Assembly: GCA_021730635.1 (NCBI GenBank)
Contig: JAJNNC010000003.1
Span: forward strand, 372,001 to 436,000
From: Catalimonadaceae bacterium JC749
GTDB lineage: Bacteria; Bacteroidota; Bacteroidia; Cytophagales; Cyclobacteriaceae
Reading direction: 5' to 3'
DNA length: 64,000 bases
Below the pieces are notes generated by a model. It searched no databases. It had not been told where the DNA came from and worked only from the letters and a program-made list of their open reading frames with translations. Positions 18,720 through 28,405 of the stretch are shown piece by piece (the first letter of the stretch is position 1; every line of letters begins with the position of its first letter). The position numbers and the translations under genes were made by a program.

Positions 18720-19652
18720 GTGAAAATATCCAAAGAAGCCAAGATTGCAATCTTGGCTATTATTGCAACCACTATACTGTACTTCGGACTCAAGTTTTTA
18801 AAAGGATCTGAGCTTTTTTCTGCTTACAACAATTATTATGTCATCTATGAAACTGTAGATGGCTTAACCCCATCTAACCAGGTTTATATCAATGGCTATC
18901 CGGTAGGCCAGGTGGATAATATTAGATTGCTACAGCATAGGAATAACCAACTGCTGGTCACGCTTAGTGTGGATGACCAGGTTCAGATTGGTAAATCAGC
19001 GGCGGCTGTCCTGGTGACCAGCGATTTGCTGGGTGGCAAAGCCATTGAGCTGGAAGTGGGCGACGTGTCGCAACCTATTGCTGATGGAGATACCCTGCAA
19101 GCTAAAAAGGAACAGGGTATCGCAGAACTGGTACAAGCCAAAACACTGCCTATCGTCGATAAACTGGATTCTACCCTGATTCGTGTCAATTATATTCTGG
19201 GAACTTTTGTGAAAGATACCAGCAAAGTGTCCAATGCCATGGCCAGCCTCGAGCAATCTACTTTTGCGGTAGAAAGTATACTGCAAGAAAATCGCCAGGA
19301 TCTGGGGACTACCATTACCAACCTGAAAGAACTGACCGACGCCCTGAGTGATGCCAACAACGGGGTAGGCCCCCTGATGACCAAACTTCATTCCCTGGCC
19401 GACAGCCTGCAGCAAATTGAGATTCAGCCCACCATCAACCAGCTGGAGCAAACGGCGCAAAACATGAGGGAACTGACAGAAAAAATAAACCAGGGAGAAG
19501 GAAATCTGGGCCGGCTGCTCAACGAAGACTCCGTGTATATCAATTTGAATCAAACCATTGCCGACCTGGATAAACTCCTGATAGATTTGCGGGAAAACCC
19601 CAGTCGCTATGTCAACTTCTCTCTGATTGGGGGAGGAAAAAGAGACAAATAA
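18720..19652 (+). CDS. MlaD/MCE-family protein
   Basis: A 310-residue MCE protein with one N-terminal transmembrane helix (about 7-27), an MCE/MlaD domain (about 35-115, with the typical VDGLTPSNQVYINGYPVGQV) and a long helical C-terminal part. These are substrate-binding subunits of Mla-type phospholipid transport systems, anchored in the inner membrane and reaching into the periplasm. It starts at GTG. The permease and ATPase partners are not in the window. The placement beside the amidase and opposite the LptD-like gene makes an envelope-maintenance group. Confidence 0.9.
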   Translation: MKISKEAKIAILAIIATTILYFGLKFLKGSELFSAYNNYYVIYETVDGLTPSNQVYINGYPVGQVDNIRLLQHRNNQLLVTLSVDDQVQIGKSAAAVLVTSDLLGGKAIELEVGDVSQPIADGDTLQAKKEQGIAELVQAKTLPIVDKLDSTLIRVNYILGTFVKDTSKVSNAMASLEQSTFAVESILQENRQDLGTTITNLKELTDALSDANNGVGPLMTKLHSLADSLQQIEIQPTINQLEQTAQNMRELTEKINQGEGNLGRLLNEDSVYINLNQTIADLDKLLIDLRENPSRYVNFSLIGGGKRDK

Positions 19653-19725
19653 CCGGTAATTCAGGAAAATCCTTAAAACATTCCTGATTTTCTGCATTCT
19701 GGTTCACAATCTTCATCATCCTGTT

Positions 19726-19733
19726 TATCTTTG
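19726..19733 (+). promoter_or_regulatory. -7 box upstream of the SirB1-like gene
   Basis: TATCTTTG matches TAnnTTTG fully, about 120 bases before the ATG at 19853; no TTG is visible at the expected -33 distance. Confidence 0.3.
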
Positions 19734-19852
19734 TACTTTATTGTACGTTTATGTACCGACCAGAAGGTCTTTGACCCCGTATCATGCTATTTGCCAGTCT
19801 TATACAAAGATGATATCAAGAAAGTTACAATTAGTTATTGGGTTTATATTTT

Positions 19853-20701
19853 ATGGATGACAAAGAGATTAAAGCACTGGTAGCATTATTGGATGATGAC
19901 GACCAGGAGATTTTGGATCATGTGGAAGAAAAAATCATGTCGTATGGGGATGCTATCATACCCTTTCTGGAACAAGAATGGGAAAATAACTTTAATCCTG
20001 GCGTACAAAAAAGAATAGAAGACCTCATCCATTTGCTCCAGCTCTCTTCTTTGAAGACCAAGTTAAAAGACTGGTATTTTGGAGAAAAGCAGGACCTGCT
20101 GGAAGGATTGTGGCTGGTGGCGACCTATCAATACCCGGATCTTTCCCTGGAAAGCCTGAGAGAACAGTTAGAGCAGATATATTATGAGGCCTGGTTAGAG
20201 TTTAAAACGGATATCCATCCTTTTGACCAGATCAAAATTCTGAATAGTGTGGTTTTTAGTAAGCTGAAGTTCAGGGCCAATACTAAAAACTTTCATGCGC
20301 CAGCCAATTCCATGATTAACATTGTGCTGGAAACACGCAAAGGAAACCCTATCTCTCTTTGTGTCATCTATATGATGGTGGCGCAACGGCTGAAATTGCC
20401 CGTCTATGGGGTCAATTTACCCAGCCTGTTTATTCTTACCTATAAGTCAGAAGACCGGCAGTTTTATATCAATGCGTTCAACCGGGGCCTCATATTCTCC
20501 AAACATGACATTGACAATTATATCCAGCAACTGAAGCTAGAGAAACTGGATATGTTTTACCAGCCTTGCACCCATGTGGATATTGTACGCAGGGTATTGC
20601 GCAACCTCATCGTTTCCTTTGAAAAATTGAAGGACTACGAAAAAGCAGACGAAGTAAAAATGCTGCTCGAGATCCTGACAGAAGGCGATTTAGGCATCTG
20701 A
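19853..20701 (+). CDS. SirB1-like transglutaminase-fold protein
   Basis: A 282-residue cytoplasmic protein of the Transglut_core2/SirB1 (YchA) family. The central part GNPISLCVIYMMVAQRLKLPVYGVNLPSLFIL matches the family pattern, with Cys in the helix where transglutaminase folds carry their nucleophile, and FYINAFNRG follows. The N-terminal 90 residues are HEAT-like helices. The biochemical activity of this family is not established. I used the ATG at 19853 rather than a TTG 15 bases upstream. It converges on the DUF5686 gene, with eight bases between their stop codons. Confidence 0.85.
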   Translation: MDDKEIKALVALLDDDDQEILDHVEEKIMSYGDAIIPFLEQEWENNFNPGVQKRIEDLIHLLQLSSLKTKLKDWYFGEKQDLLEGLWLVATYQYPDLSLESLREQLEQIYYEAWLEFKTDIHPFDQIKILNSVVFSKLKFRANTKNFHAPANSMINIVLETRKGNPISLCVIYMMVAQRLKLPVYGVNLPSLFILTYKSEDRQFYINAFNRGLIFSKHDIDNYIQQLKLEKLDMFYQPCTHVDIVRRVLRNLIVSFEKLKDYEKADEVKMLLEILTEGDLGI

Positions 20702-20709
20702 CCGTACCG

Positions 20710-23226
20710 CTACAAAATCAGCTGAAATGATATTTTGATACCAAACTTGGTGACATTCGGATTGTCCAGATAGGTCAAACGGTGAAAAGCATCGATGCGT
20801 CCGATCCGGAAGATATTCTCAATACCGTACCCTACCTCAACAAAAGGGCGATGGTCTAAAAAGCCAAAGCCATCGACCGGATTGCCCTGAGAATCTGTTT
20901 CAGGGAGAATACTACGGTTTTCCTCCCGCATACCGCCATAAAGCACATTGGCACTGGCCAGCAATCGCCACTTTAGTTTTTTCATCAGTGGAATACGATT
21001 CAGGATGAATCCCTGAAAGTGATGCTGATAATGGAGCGCCACATAATGATCGCTGATAAATTCATTACGGTTCATCGTGTTGTAGGCAGCCGTAGAGTAA
21101 AAAAGGGATTCATTGCCCAGATGCACCTCGAGTAGCGGATATGGCAGGCGGTTGAAAATATAACTGCCCTCGATCTCATAGTGGGAAGTGCCCAAAAATC
21201 CCATTTTTAGATCCTGACTAATGCTGCCTTCCAGTTTGTGATAGCGAAAATCACCTTCCAAAAGATTTTCCAGTCCTAGGGTATACCGGGCTTTCACTAC
21301 CGGCCACTTCACCGTACCCAGACTGACCCTCCGGTTACCTTGCTGGATAAATTCTTCATCGCGGGCAAACCGGATTTCTGTCATTAATTCCGTATTGGTA
21401 AAGCGGTCTTCTAGGATAGCATTTTGATCTATCGGGTCTTTGACGTAGGCAAAATTGAATAAGGGATTGAATTTCTCCTGACGTAAAGTGATTTTGGAAG
21501 AAAAACCGATGGGCAACTGCCGGAAAAGACTCAGACTGCTCCGGTCATAGAGGTAAGCGCGGGAAAGATCTCCAAAAAAGGTTCCGGCATAAAAGATATA
21601 GTTATCTTCCGACAGGTCTTCTGCGTACACACCAATCTGGCTGAGGTCATGGGCATAATCCACACTGATCTGCGCCCAGGGCGTCCGGGATAGAATAAAG
21701 TCTACTCCAGCGCCATACTTAAACCTTTGATCGCCAGTACCATAAGCGCCATACCCCCTTAAAACCCAATGTGAACTAAAACCGCTGTTGGTTCGGAAAC
21801 CCAGCCTGAAGCGGTGACCTTCTTCAGAATTGAGGGCATAGAGAAAAAGATAAGGGCCGATATCCACATCGCCAACAGGTTTATAGCCATTGATGATGGT
21901 ATCAATGATGGTAGCATAAGTACGGATGACCGGAGTTTTATTGAGGGTATCGATCATTGCGTACATGACAAGTTCTCCTTCCGTAAGACGCTCATGACGG
22001 TGTTCCTGCCAGTAAGCACTGTCGAATTGATAAGCCAATTCTTCTACGGAAACATCTGTCTCATAAAACCGGCCTGGTTTCAGGTCATTGACCACAAAAT
22101 CGCGGTTAGAACTATAAAATTTGGCTAGCAAACCTGGAAGATTGCCTATTTCCTCCGTATCGATCAGCACACGGGTCTTTAGAGGAAGCCAGGCGCCTGC
22201 CGGGGTAAGGGTCAGTTCCTGTTGTATTTTAATCTTATCAATATAATTGAGATTGGCACGCTCATCAACCGTGACGTCAATCTGCCGAAGGGCATATTCT
22301 TTTTGGGTAATCCAGAGGGTACCATTAAAAGCCAGATCCTGTTCGCTTTTCGGGAAAAAGTCGATCCGATAGCAGAAATCATTGCCCACGTAGGTACTAT
22401 CGCTTAATTCATATTCATAGTAAATCCGTCCGGTAGTAGCGATGGGAGAAACAAACTCCTTGTCAACAATATTCATCCAGTTATTATAGAAATTGTACTG
22501 TTGAAAAGAAGAGCCTGTGAGTTGAGAGAGCCAGCTATCGGCTTCCAGGCCTACGCCATTTACTTTTGCCTTGATTACATTTTCCCGCTGAAGGTCAGGA
22601 TTATTCCGGTGGTACATGCGTGATACCGTCTCTGACAGAAAAACCGGAATCACAGGTCTGCCATCGTCACCGGTGACCCTGCCTACACTGTCTACTGCCT
22701 CCATTACTTTTTTGATCAGCTTATTTTGCAGCGATTTTTCCGTGAGATGATTGATGTCAATTTCCGTTTTGGTATAGCTTTCATATTCGTAAGCTTCTAA
22801 ATTTTTCCGGTCGTTGACATTCCGGTGCGACTGCAACTTTCTTAAAATCTCAAAAGCCGGGTTTTCTCCCGCATAGAACACAACTTCCTGTAAACTGACT
22901 ACATCGGGAGAAAGCTGAAAATTAATCACCTGTGTGATGCCAGCCTGAACGGGTTTTTCTTTATAGATATACCCAATATAACTTACCACAAGGGTATCTA
23001 CCCGCTCTTCCGTAGCAATCTCGTACTGTCCTTCAAAATTCGTCGTAGTACCTGTACTGGTATTTTTAAAGATCACATTGGCAAAAGGAATCGCATCTCC
23101 GGTTTCGGCATCCGTAATCTTCCCGGAAACAACCGTTTGCTGTGCCAGCAAAGGTGACACCGATAGTAAAAACAGGAAGGAAATAGAGATTGTAACAAAC
23201 CGCTTAAAGCAAAACTGGCCGAACAT
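20710..23226 (-). CDS. DUF5686 / CarboxypepD_reg outer membrane protein
   Basis: An 838-residue outer-membrane protein. After a signal peptide it has a CarboxypepD_reg-like domain (about 30-115: VVSGKITDAETGDAIPFANV), then a DUF5686 region (FEILRKLQSHRNVNDRKNLEAYEYESYTKTEIDIN), ending in a beta-barrel whose last residues (FGIKISFQLIL) fit a barrel C-terminus. The family is abundant in Bacteroidota and its function is not known; it lacks the TonB box and plug of SusC proteins. It is transcribed alone as far as can be seen. Confidence 0.92.
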   Translation of the reverse strand: MFGQFCFKRFVTISISFLFLLSVSPLLAQQTVVSGKITDAETGDAIPFANVIFKNTSTGTTTNFEGQYEIATEERVDTLVVSYIGYIYKEKPVQAGITQVINFQLSPDVVSLQEVVFYAGENPAFEILRKLQSHRNVNDRKNLEAYEYESYTKTEIDINHLTEKSLQNKLIKKVMEAVDSVGRVTGDDGRPVIPVFLSETVSRMYHRNNPDLQRENVIKAKVNGVGLEADSWLSQLTGSSFQQYNFYNNWMNIVDKEFVSPIATTGRIYYEYELSDSTYVGNDFCYRIDFFPKSEQDLAFNGTLWITQKEYALRQIDVTVDERANLNYIDKIKIQQELTLTPAGAWLPLKTRVLIDTEEIGNLPGLLAKFYSSNRDFVVNDLKPGRFYETDVSVEELAYQFDSAYWQEHRHERLTEGELVMYAMIDTLNKTPVIRTYATIIDTIINGYKPVGDVDIGPYLFLYALNSEEGHRFRLGFRTNSGFSSHWVLRGYGAYGTGDQRFKYGAGVDFILSRTPWAQISVDYAHDLSQIGVYAEDLSEDNYIFYAGTFFGDLSRAYLYDRSSLSLFRQLPIGFSSKITLRQEKFNPLFNFAYVKDPIDQNAILEDRFTNTELMTEIRFARDEEFIQQGNRRVSLGTVKWPVVKARYTLGLENLLEGDFRYHKLEGSISQDLKMGFLGTSHYEIEGSYIFNRLPYPLLEVHLGNESLFYSTAAYNTMNRNEFISDHYVALHYQHHFQGFILNRIPLMKKLKWRLLASANVLYGGMREENRSILPETDSQGNPVDGFGFLDHRPFVEVGYGIENIFRIGRIDAFHRLTYLDNPNVTKFGIKISFQLIL

Positions 23227-23388
23227 GCAGCTTTCACATTAGAATGACGGTTGAGATACCATCAGGATTACATTTACGGAAATTGGCCGGAGAAGTTGAT
23301 GAACAAAAAAAAATTAATATCGGATTTGTAAGAAAAGCAGTAAAATCTATAAATAATGATAGTTAGAAAAAATGGAAATGTAAGAGCC

Positions 23389-23784
23389 TCAGGCATGTAG
23401 AATACCTTCTCGTTCTATTGCTTTGATATAGGAGAAGTTATCATCCCGTATGCTTTCCGGCATGAAGAGAAATTTTTTATCATACACCTTACGGCCAATA
23501 TAATAGCTTACCCAAAATTGATTCACCAGCTCAAACAATTCCGGAAGGATAGCTTCCAGTTTCACAGCACTATGGGCTTCCATATGCTCAATGTAATGCC
23601 GCAAGGTAGACGTCTTTTTGTGCTCACTGTACCCGGAAGAGTTGACTATGACATTCTCCAGGGCCACCTCATTCTCGTTGATCACAAATACCCCATACTC
23701 ATAATCGCCTGTCGTTTGATTGGGCTCCCGGCTAATGGCAATAGAAACTCCTTCTACTTTAGGAAACTTAATGTCTTTTCTCAT
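23389..23784 (-). CDS. Conserved hypothetical protein downstream of lipB
   Basis: A 131-residue soluble protein with no signal or membrane segment. It has a beta-rich first half (VSIAISREPN, YEYGVFVINENEVALENVIVNSSGYSE) and a helical second half ending FSYIKAIEREGILHA. I think similar small proteins occur across Cytophagales, but I do not know a function. It starts 11 bases after the lipB stop and is the last gene of a manA-lipB unit. Confidence 0.75.
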   Translation of the reverse strand: MRKDIKFPKVEGVSIAISREPNQTTGDYEYGVFVINENEVALENVIVNSSGYSEHKKTSTLRHYIEHMEAHSAVKLEAILPELFELVNQFWVSYYIGRKVYDKKFLFMPESIRDDNFSYIKAIEREGILHA

Positions 23785-23795
23785 GTGTCCATCAA

Positions 23796-24536
23796 TTAGT
23801 TTACTGTTTTGAAAGAAGCCTCATAAAACTCCATCTCAAACAACTGCTGCAAATGATATTTCAAGGTAGCTTCCACTTCCATCAAATCCTGGGGGTGCCC
23901 CAACTCCTTATCCAGGGAAGTAACAGCTTTGTCACGGATGCCGCAGGGAACAATATAGTCAAAATAATGCAGATCCGCGTTGACATTCAGGGCAAAGCCG
24001 TGCATGGTCACCCAGCGACTTGATTTCACACCCATGGCACAGATTTTTCTGGGATGTATCTGTTTCTCGTGGTCTACCCATACGCCAGTGAGCCCGGGAA
24101 TCCTCCCGGCTTCCACGCCATATTCCGCCAGGGTACGAATAACAGCCTCTTCCAGGAAGCGTAAATACCGGTGAATGTCTGTAAAAAAATTATCCAGATC
24201 CAAAATAGGATACCCTACCAACTGGCCTGGCCCATGGTAGGTAATGTCACCCCCCCGATTGATCTGATAATATTGAATCTGCTTGCGGGCTAGTTCTTCT
24301 TCAGTCAGCAACAGATGGTCTGCCTGCCCACTTTTACCTAAGGTGTATACGTGCGGATGCTGACAAAAAAGCAGGTAATTGCGGGTTTCCTGTTGGAGTT
24401 CCTCCGGCAAGTGGCGGTTTTCAATTTTCACCCGGATAATATCTGCAAACAACTGCTCCTGATAATCCCAGGCAGCCTGATAATCTATCAATCCCAATTG
24501 TTGAAACGCTACTCTTTTGTTCAGCTTCGCATTCAT
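23796..24536 (-). CDS. lipB: Lipoyl(octanoyl) transferase LipB
   Basis: Transfers octanoate from acyl-carrier protein to lipoyl domains, the first step of lipoic acid synthesis in the cytoplasm. The family motif RGGDITYHGPGQLVGYP is complete; the catalytic Cys is in IVPCGIRDKAVTSL, and the catalytic Lys is in MGVKSSRWVTMHGFALNVN. At 246 residues it is of normal length. It is nine bases downstream of the mannose-6-phosphate isomerase gene. Confidence 0.96.
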   Translation of the reverse strand: MNAKLNKRVAFQQLGLIDYQAAWDYQEQLFADIIRVKIENRHLPEELQQETRNYLLFCQHPHVYTLGKSGQADHLLLTEEELARKQIQYYQINRGGDITYHGPGQLVGYPILDLDNFFTDIHRYLRFLEEAVIRTLAEYGVEAGRIPGLTGVWVDHEKQIHPRKICAMGVKSSRWVTMHGFALNVNADLHYFDYIVPCGIRDKAVTSLDKELGHPQDLMEVEATLKYHLQQLFEMEFYEASFKTVN

Positions 24537-24545
24537 AATGGCTCA

Positions 24546-25526
24546 TTAAGGCACATAAGATTCCAGCATTTTATAACCCGACCGGGTCAGGAGTTCTACC
24601 TGCTGCATATGGGCCGGAATCAGGTAAGCATCTCCTTTTTGTACTGGGTAGCCTTTTCCTCCGCATACAATCTCAAGGTCACCTTCCAGGCATACATAAA
24701 TGATAAAGGAATCCAGGTCCTGATAGTTCCTTTTGGTGTTTTCCGTATACGCCAGCCGGTTGGTGACAAAATAAGGACAGGAAACCAGCGTGGCAGGCTC
24801 ATTGGTTTTGGCTTCATACTGGGTTTTGTACTGGTCATAATACTGGAAATCAATAGCGTCCAGGGCTTCTTCCACATGCAATTCCCGTGTATTTCCCTGC
24901 GCATCTTTCCGGTCAAAGTCATAAATGCGATAAGTAATATCCGATGTCTGCTGAATTTCTGCCAGCAACAGCCCTTTCCCAATGGTATGTACCCGACCGG
25001 CCGGCAGAAAAAACACATCGTCAGCATGTACTTCTTCCTGGTTCAGAATTTCCATCAGTCTGCCTTCCTCAAAATATTCCAGATATTTCTCACGGCTCAT
25101 AGGCTGGTTAAATCCTGTAATTAACCTGGCTCCTTCATCGGCCTGAAAAATGTACCACATCTCGGTTTTTCCAAAAGAATGGTGGCGCTTCTGTGCCAGC
25201 GCATCGTCAGGGTGCACCTGAATAGACAGATCGTCGTTGGCATCAATAAATTTGACCAGCAGCGGAAACTCATCCCCGAATTGCCGGTAGACATGTGCTC
25301 CTACCAGCTCCCCTTTGTAGGTCTGAATCAGTGCTTTCAGGTTTTTACCAGCCAAGGCACCTTCCGCTACTTCCGAGAGGTTACCCTCTACGCCGGAAAT
25401 CTCCCAGGTTTCTCCGCAGTTGGGCAGGGGAGAAAAATCTTTTCCTAATACGGTATTAATTTTTTGTCCACCCCAGATCTTATCCTTGAAGATGGGTTTA
25501 AACTTCAGTGGGTACAGTGCTGTCAT
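24546..25526 (-). CDS. manA: Class I mannose-6-phosphate isomerase
   Basis: A zinc-dependent isomerase interconverting mannose-6-phosphate and fructose-6-phosphate in the cytoplasm. Metal ligands are visible in SIQVHPDD (Gln, His), KTEMWYIF (Glu) and LPAGRVHTIGKG (His). The 326 residues match the short bacterial type I form. It heads an operon with lipB and a hypothetical gene; a palindrome (25553-25570) lies just upstream of its ATG. Confidence 0.93.
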   Translation of the reverse strand: MTALYPLKFKPIFKDKIWGGQKINTVLGKDFSPLPNCGETWEISGVEGNLSEVAEGALAGKNLKALIQTYKGELVGAHVYRQFGDEFPLLVKFIDANDDLSIQVHPDDALAQKRHHSFGKTEMWYIFQADEGARLITGFNQPMSREKYLEYFEEGRLMEILNQEEVHADDVFFLPAGRVHTIGKGLLLAEIQQTSDITYRIYDFDRKDAQGNTRELHVEEALDAIDFQYYDQYKTQYEAKTNEPATLVSCPYFVTNRLAYTENTKRNYQDLDSFIIYVCLEGDLEIVCGGKGYPVQKGDAYLIPAHMQQVELLTRSGYKMLESYVP

Positions 25527-25552
25527 AGGTATTTGTGAATAAAAAATTTTGC

Positions 25553-25570
25553 AGAATCATTATTGATTCT
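25553..25570. promoter_or_regulatory. Palindrome upstream of manA
   Basis: AGAATCA (25553-25559) and TGATTCT (25564-25570) are perfect reverse complements around a four-base loop, 26 bases before the manA ATG. On the minus strand the hairpin is followed by GCAAAATTTTTT, so it may instead terminate the upstream tatD-like gene. An operator is the alternative. Confidence 0.35.
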
Positions 25571-25670
25571 AAAGTTGACATTTTTGGCAAGGAATGCCAT
25601 CATAAAAAGAAAAAAATTCCTTTATGTATTGTTAAACACAACTTTGGTACATCCCAAACCGGAAAAGCTG

Positions 25671-26468
25671 TCATAGATAGGGGTGATCTTTCGGCCACAG
25701 ATGATAAAACCTCCTGGTGTTTGAGGACAGTTGCGCCGCTACCTGAGTTATAGCCAGCTGTTTGATACTGGCTATTTTTTCAACGACGGAGACGACCATA
25801 TTAGGATGCGTCATCTGCCCGGAGAAAGGTCCCCGGAAAGGCCAGGGGCCATCGGTTTCTACCATCAGGCATTCCAGCGGATACTGCTGCACCAATTGTT
25901 GTGTAGCTGGCTTGTAAAAAATGTCGGGAGTGACTGACACAAAATACCCCTGTTGCATCATGCGTTGGGTAGTCTGCGCAGGTCCTTTGTACCAATGAAA
26001 ATGCGCTTTGTGCCAGGCATGACGCTCCAGCAGGTCGCAGGCTATTACCGCATCTTCGTGTACGGCATGCAATACAACAGGCTTGCGCAGTGTTTTGGCT
26101 AAGAGAATGAATTGTTCCAGCAGCTCAATGTAAGGCTGCCTATCCAGTATGCGTCCCTGCTCTGCATACTGCTGGCGGGTATAATAAGGAAGCCCAACTT
26201 CGCCTACAGCTACCATTTCCTGCTGGTGCTGTTGTATAAAATCAAACAGGGCCTCCTGCTGCCATGGACCGGGAAAAGGTTGTTCGGGATGAAAACCGTA
26301 GGCAGGATACACCACCCCCGGAAACTGCCGGGCCAGCGCTTGTGTTCTCCGGCAGGAAGCCAGATGGGTAGAAACAGCTATCATCCCATCAATTCGTAAA
26401 TCGCTGAAGAGCTGTGTCAGTGCCTCCTGACTGTAGCGTTCCAGATGAATATGAGCATCATATAACAT
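25671..26468 (-). CDS. TatD family metal-dependent hydrolase
   Basis: A 265-residue amidohydrolase-fold protein of the TatD DNase group. Metal-binding residues are seen in YDAHIHLE (HxH), VGEVGLPYY (Glu), VVLHAVHED (His), HFHWYKG (His) and VETDGPWPF (Asp). Family members act as 3'-5' exonucleases or D-tyrosyl-tRNA deacylase-like hydrolases; the substrate here is unknown. Cytoplasmic. It is followed by manA after 144 bases and is divergent from a small membrane-protein gene. Confidence 0.9.
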   Translation of the reverse strand: MLYDAHIHLERYSQEALTQLFSDLRIDGMIAVSTHLASCRRTQALARQFPGVVYPAYGFHPEQPFPGPWQQEALFDFIQQHQQEMVAVGEVGLPYYTRQQYAEQGRILDRQPYIELLEQFILLAKTLRKPVVLHAVHEDAVIACDLLERHAWHKAHFHWYKGPAQTTQRMMQQGYFVSVTPDIFYKPATQQLVQQYPLECLMVETDGPWPFRGPFSGQMTHPNMVVSVVEKIASIKQLAITQVAAQLSSNTRRFYHLWPKDHPYL

Positions 26469-26516
26469 CTTTGATATACCTTTTAACTTTCTGGTAAGGG
26501 TTTCGTATAGCCTAGT

Positions 26517-26717
26517 ATGCCCGCAGTACTCACCTTTCTTCTGACTTTCCTTCTGGTAGCAGCCTGGATGGCTGTAGAAACTTACTGCGGCCTGCTCATC
26601 GGGCGCTCTATCAGGGCCTTTATTAAAAGAACAGGATCCATTTCCTGGATCCTGCTGGTACCTGTAGGGTTACTGATCAGCTATTTCCTGATTGTATTTA
26701 TCCTAGCGCTTTTCTAG
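26517..26717 (+). CDS. Small two-helix membrane protein
   Basis: A 66-residue predicted membrane protein with two hydrophobic helices (about 4-25 and 43-64) and a short basic loop (SIRAFIKRTGS) between them. Not recognised. It is divergent from the TatD gene and its stop overlaps the stop of the SIMPL gene by four bases. Small size lowers confidence, although the composition is that of a real membrane protein. Confidence 0.55.
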   Translation: MPAVLTFLLTFLLVAAWMAVETYCGLLIGRSIRAFIKRTGSISWILLVPVGLLISYFLIVFILALF

Positions 26718-27454
26718 CGAATACGGAAAACAGCCCTTACCTGTGCCTGTAGTTTAATCTTTTTAAAATCAATTTGTGGTTGTTCCATCATATCAGCAGA
26801 CTGTGCCATTTCCATCGTTTTAGCATAATAGATCGGCGGCTGATAATCCACATTGATTTCCTGCACCTCGATGATCTCTCCTAACCCTTCTTTGATACCA
26901 TCCAGCAGATAATCCGCTTTGTCTTTGGCATTTTTCAGGGCTTCAATTTTTAATTCCTTGCGAATTTCTTCTATGTCAGAGTGAGAGTATCCCTCCACAT
27001 TACTACTTTGAATGCCTTTGGCATCAACATAAGCAAAAAGCCTGTTGATCTCGTTGAGGTCTTTAAATTTGACACGGTATTGCTTTGTGGCTAAAAATTC
27101 TTCCCTTTCTTTCTTCCGGCCACGCCAATACCAGTCATAGTTATAACCCGCTACGTCTTGTACCTGAAAATCTTCATCACTCACCCCTACTTTTCTTACT
27201 GCACTGTAAAGCTCTCTTTCCAGTTCGTCGATGGTCACCTTGTTTTTACCGTCATTCAGATACTCTTTCAAAGTAATAGAGAAAAATATTTCATTGGGTG
27301 TAATTTCCCGCTCTGCGTTTCCATATACCTCAATTTTCCTGACCAGGTCGTGATCGTCATCGTCATTATTCTGTGCATGTACCAAACCTCTGCTGGCAAC
27401 CAGTAAAGCACTTAACAAACTTATTTTTAATATTTTCTTCATAACTTTTTTCAT
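26714..27454 (-). CDS. SIMPL (DUF541) domain periplasmic protein
   Basis: A 246-residue exported protein. A signal peptide ends near VHAQ; the SIMPL/DUF541 domain covers most of the rest, with the characteristic KIEVYGNAEREITPNEIFFSI beginning and AKDKADYLL in the second half. The family occurs in envelopes of many bacteria, with an uncertain role (oxidative stress or kinase signalling suggested for homologues). The C-terminal VRAVFRIR is a typical last strand. Confidence 0.88.
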   Translation of the reverse strand: MKKVMKKILKISLLSALLVASRGLVHAQNNDDDDHDLVRKIEVYGNAEREITPNEIFFSITLKEYLNDGKNKVTIDELERELYSAVRKVGVSDEDFQVQDVAGYNYDWYWRGRKKEREEFLATKQYRVKFKDLNEINRLFAYVDAKGIQSSNVEGYSHSDIEEIRKELKIEALKNAKDKADYLLDGIKEGLGEIIEVQEINVDYQPPIYYAKTMEMAQSADMMEQPQIDFKKIKLQAQVRAVFRIR

Positions 27455-27673
27455 TAATAATACATATTCTATTATTTCATTTATAAAAAAGATGGTTTTA
27501 TTGCCAACCTTATGCTTTACGGCTAGCAGCTACCTATTCTGTCCTGACACATGGCAACCCTAAAAAGTTGTAATGACCTCCTGATCTTCACTGCCTTTAC
27601 AGGTGTGCTTATGTAAGGTTTATCAGGTATCAAACAAAAAAGTTACCATTCTCATAGGATAGAAAATAATTTT

Positions 27674-28354
27674 TCAAGCGGAAGGTCCTTTGATGATATT
27701 GATCAGTTTTGAGCTTTTCTGAAAATCAGCGCTGTCATTGGATTTTGGAAAAGGAGCATCAGGGACGGGTACCTTCAAAAATTGGCACAAGGGTTCCCAT
27801 CCATCCTTCACTTGATATACCAGTAGCTTGTGGCTAGGTACTGTTTTTTTCACGGTTTCATTCCACTGATTAAAAACAGAGATCACAAAGTCTTTGTTAT
27901 GGGCTCTTCCCTGCAATATTCCTTTCAAACCTGCTGTTTCCGCAAATTTGAATACCCTGGGCAGGTACCGCAGCCGGCTGGAAAACAACCCGAACAGCCT
28001 GACAGCACCAAAAGCTACAGCTGGAGGTTTCCGAAAAATGGTATTGCAAGCGCTTTCGTACCATTTTTCCGGATCTCGGACCGTTAGAATAACCTTAGCT
28101 TCAGGATATTCTTGCATCAATTCCTGGTAATATAAAAAGGCCGGCAGGTCTACGGCCGATTGATAACCGTTGAACAAGTCATGATAATCGGGTTTTTCTC
28201 CCCGATGTAGTTGTTCCCAATATACCACCTTATGCCCTTCTTTGATGAGCTCAAACATGTGATAACAAGGGCCTAAGCCCAGTTGCTCCAATGCTTTCTT
28301 TAAAGAGGCAGTGCCGGTACGGCCCCACCCTGCACCAATCACTTTTAATGACAT
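27674..28354 (-). CDS. Sulfotransferase family protein
   Basis: A 226-residue protein of the small Sulfotransfer_4 group, which uses PAPS to sulfate hydroxyl or amine acceptors. The 5'-phosphosulfate loop is VIGAGWGRTGTASLKKALE near the N-terminus, and the 3'-phosphate loop appears as VILTVRDPEKWYES. No signal peptide. The acceptor is unknown. A sulfatase is encoded about 16 kb away, but no direct link can be claimed. The amidohydrolase gene ends 52 bases upstream. Confidence 0.85.
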   Translation of the reverse strand: MSLKVIGAGWGRTGTASLKKALEQLGLGPCYHMFELIKEGHKVVYWEQLHRGEKPDYHDLFNGYQSAVDLPAFLYYQELMQEYPEAKVILTVRDPEKWYESACNTIFRKPPAVAFGAVRLFGLFSSRLRYLPRVFKFAETAGLKGILQGRAHNKDFVISVFNQWNETVKKTVPSHKLLVYQVKDGWEPLCQFLKVPVPDAPFPKSNDSADFQKSSKLINIIKGPSA

Positions 28355-28405
28355 AAAGTAGTTGTTCTTTTCTTCTATGATAAGATTATTAATGACTTCA
28401 GAAAT

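Noticed and set aside
25596-25612. Sigma-54-like TGGCATTCCTTGCC on the minus strand before manA
   Set aside because: The spacing between GG and GC is two bases too short for a functional -24/-12 site.
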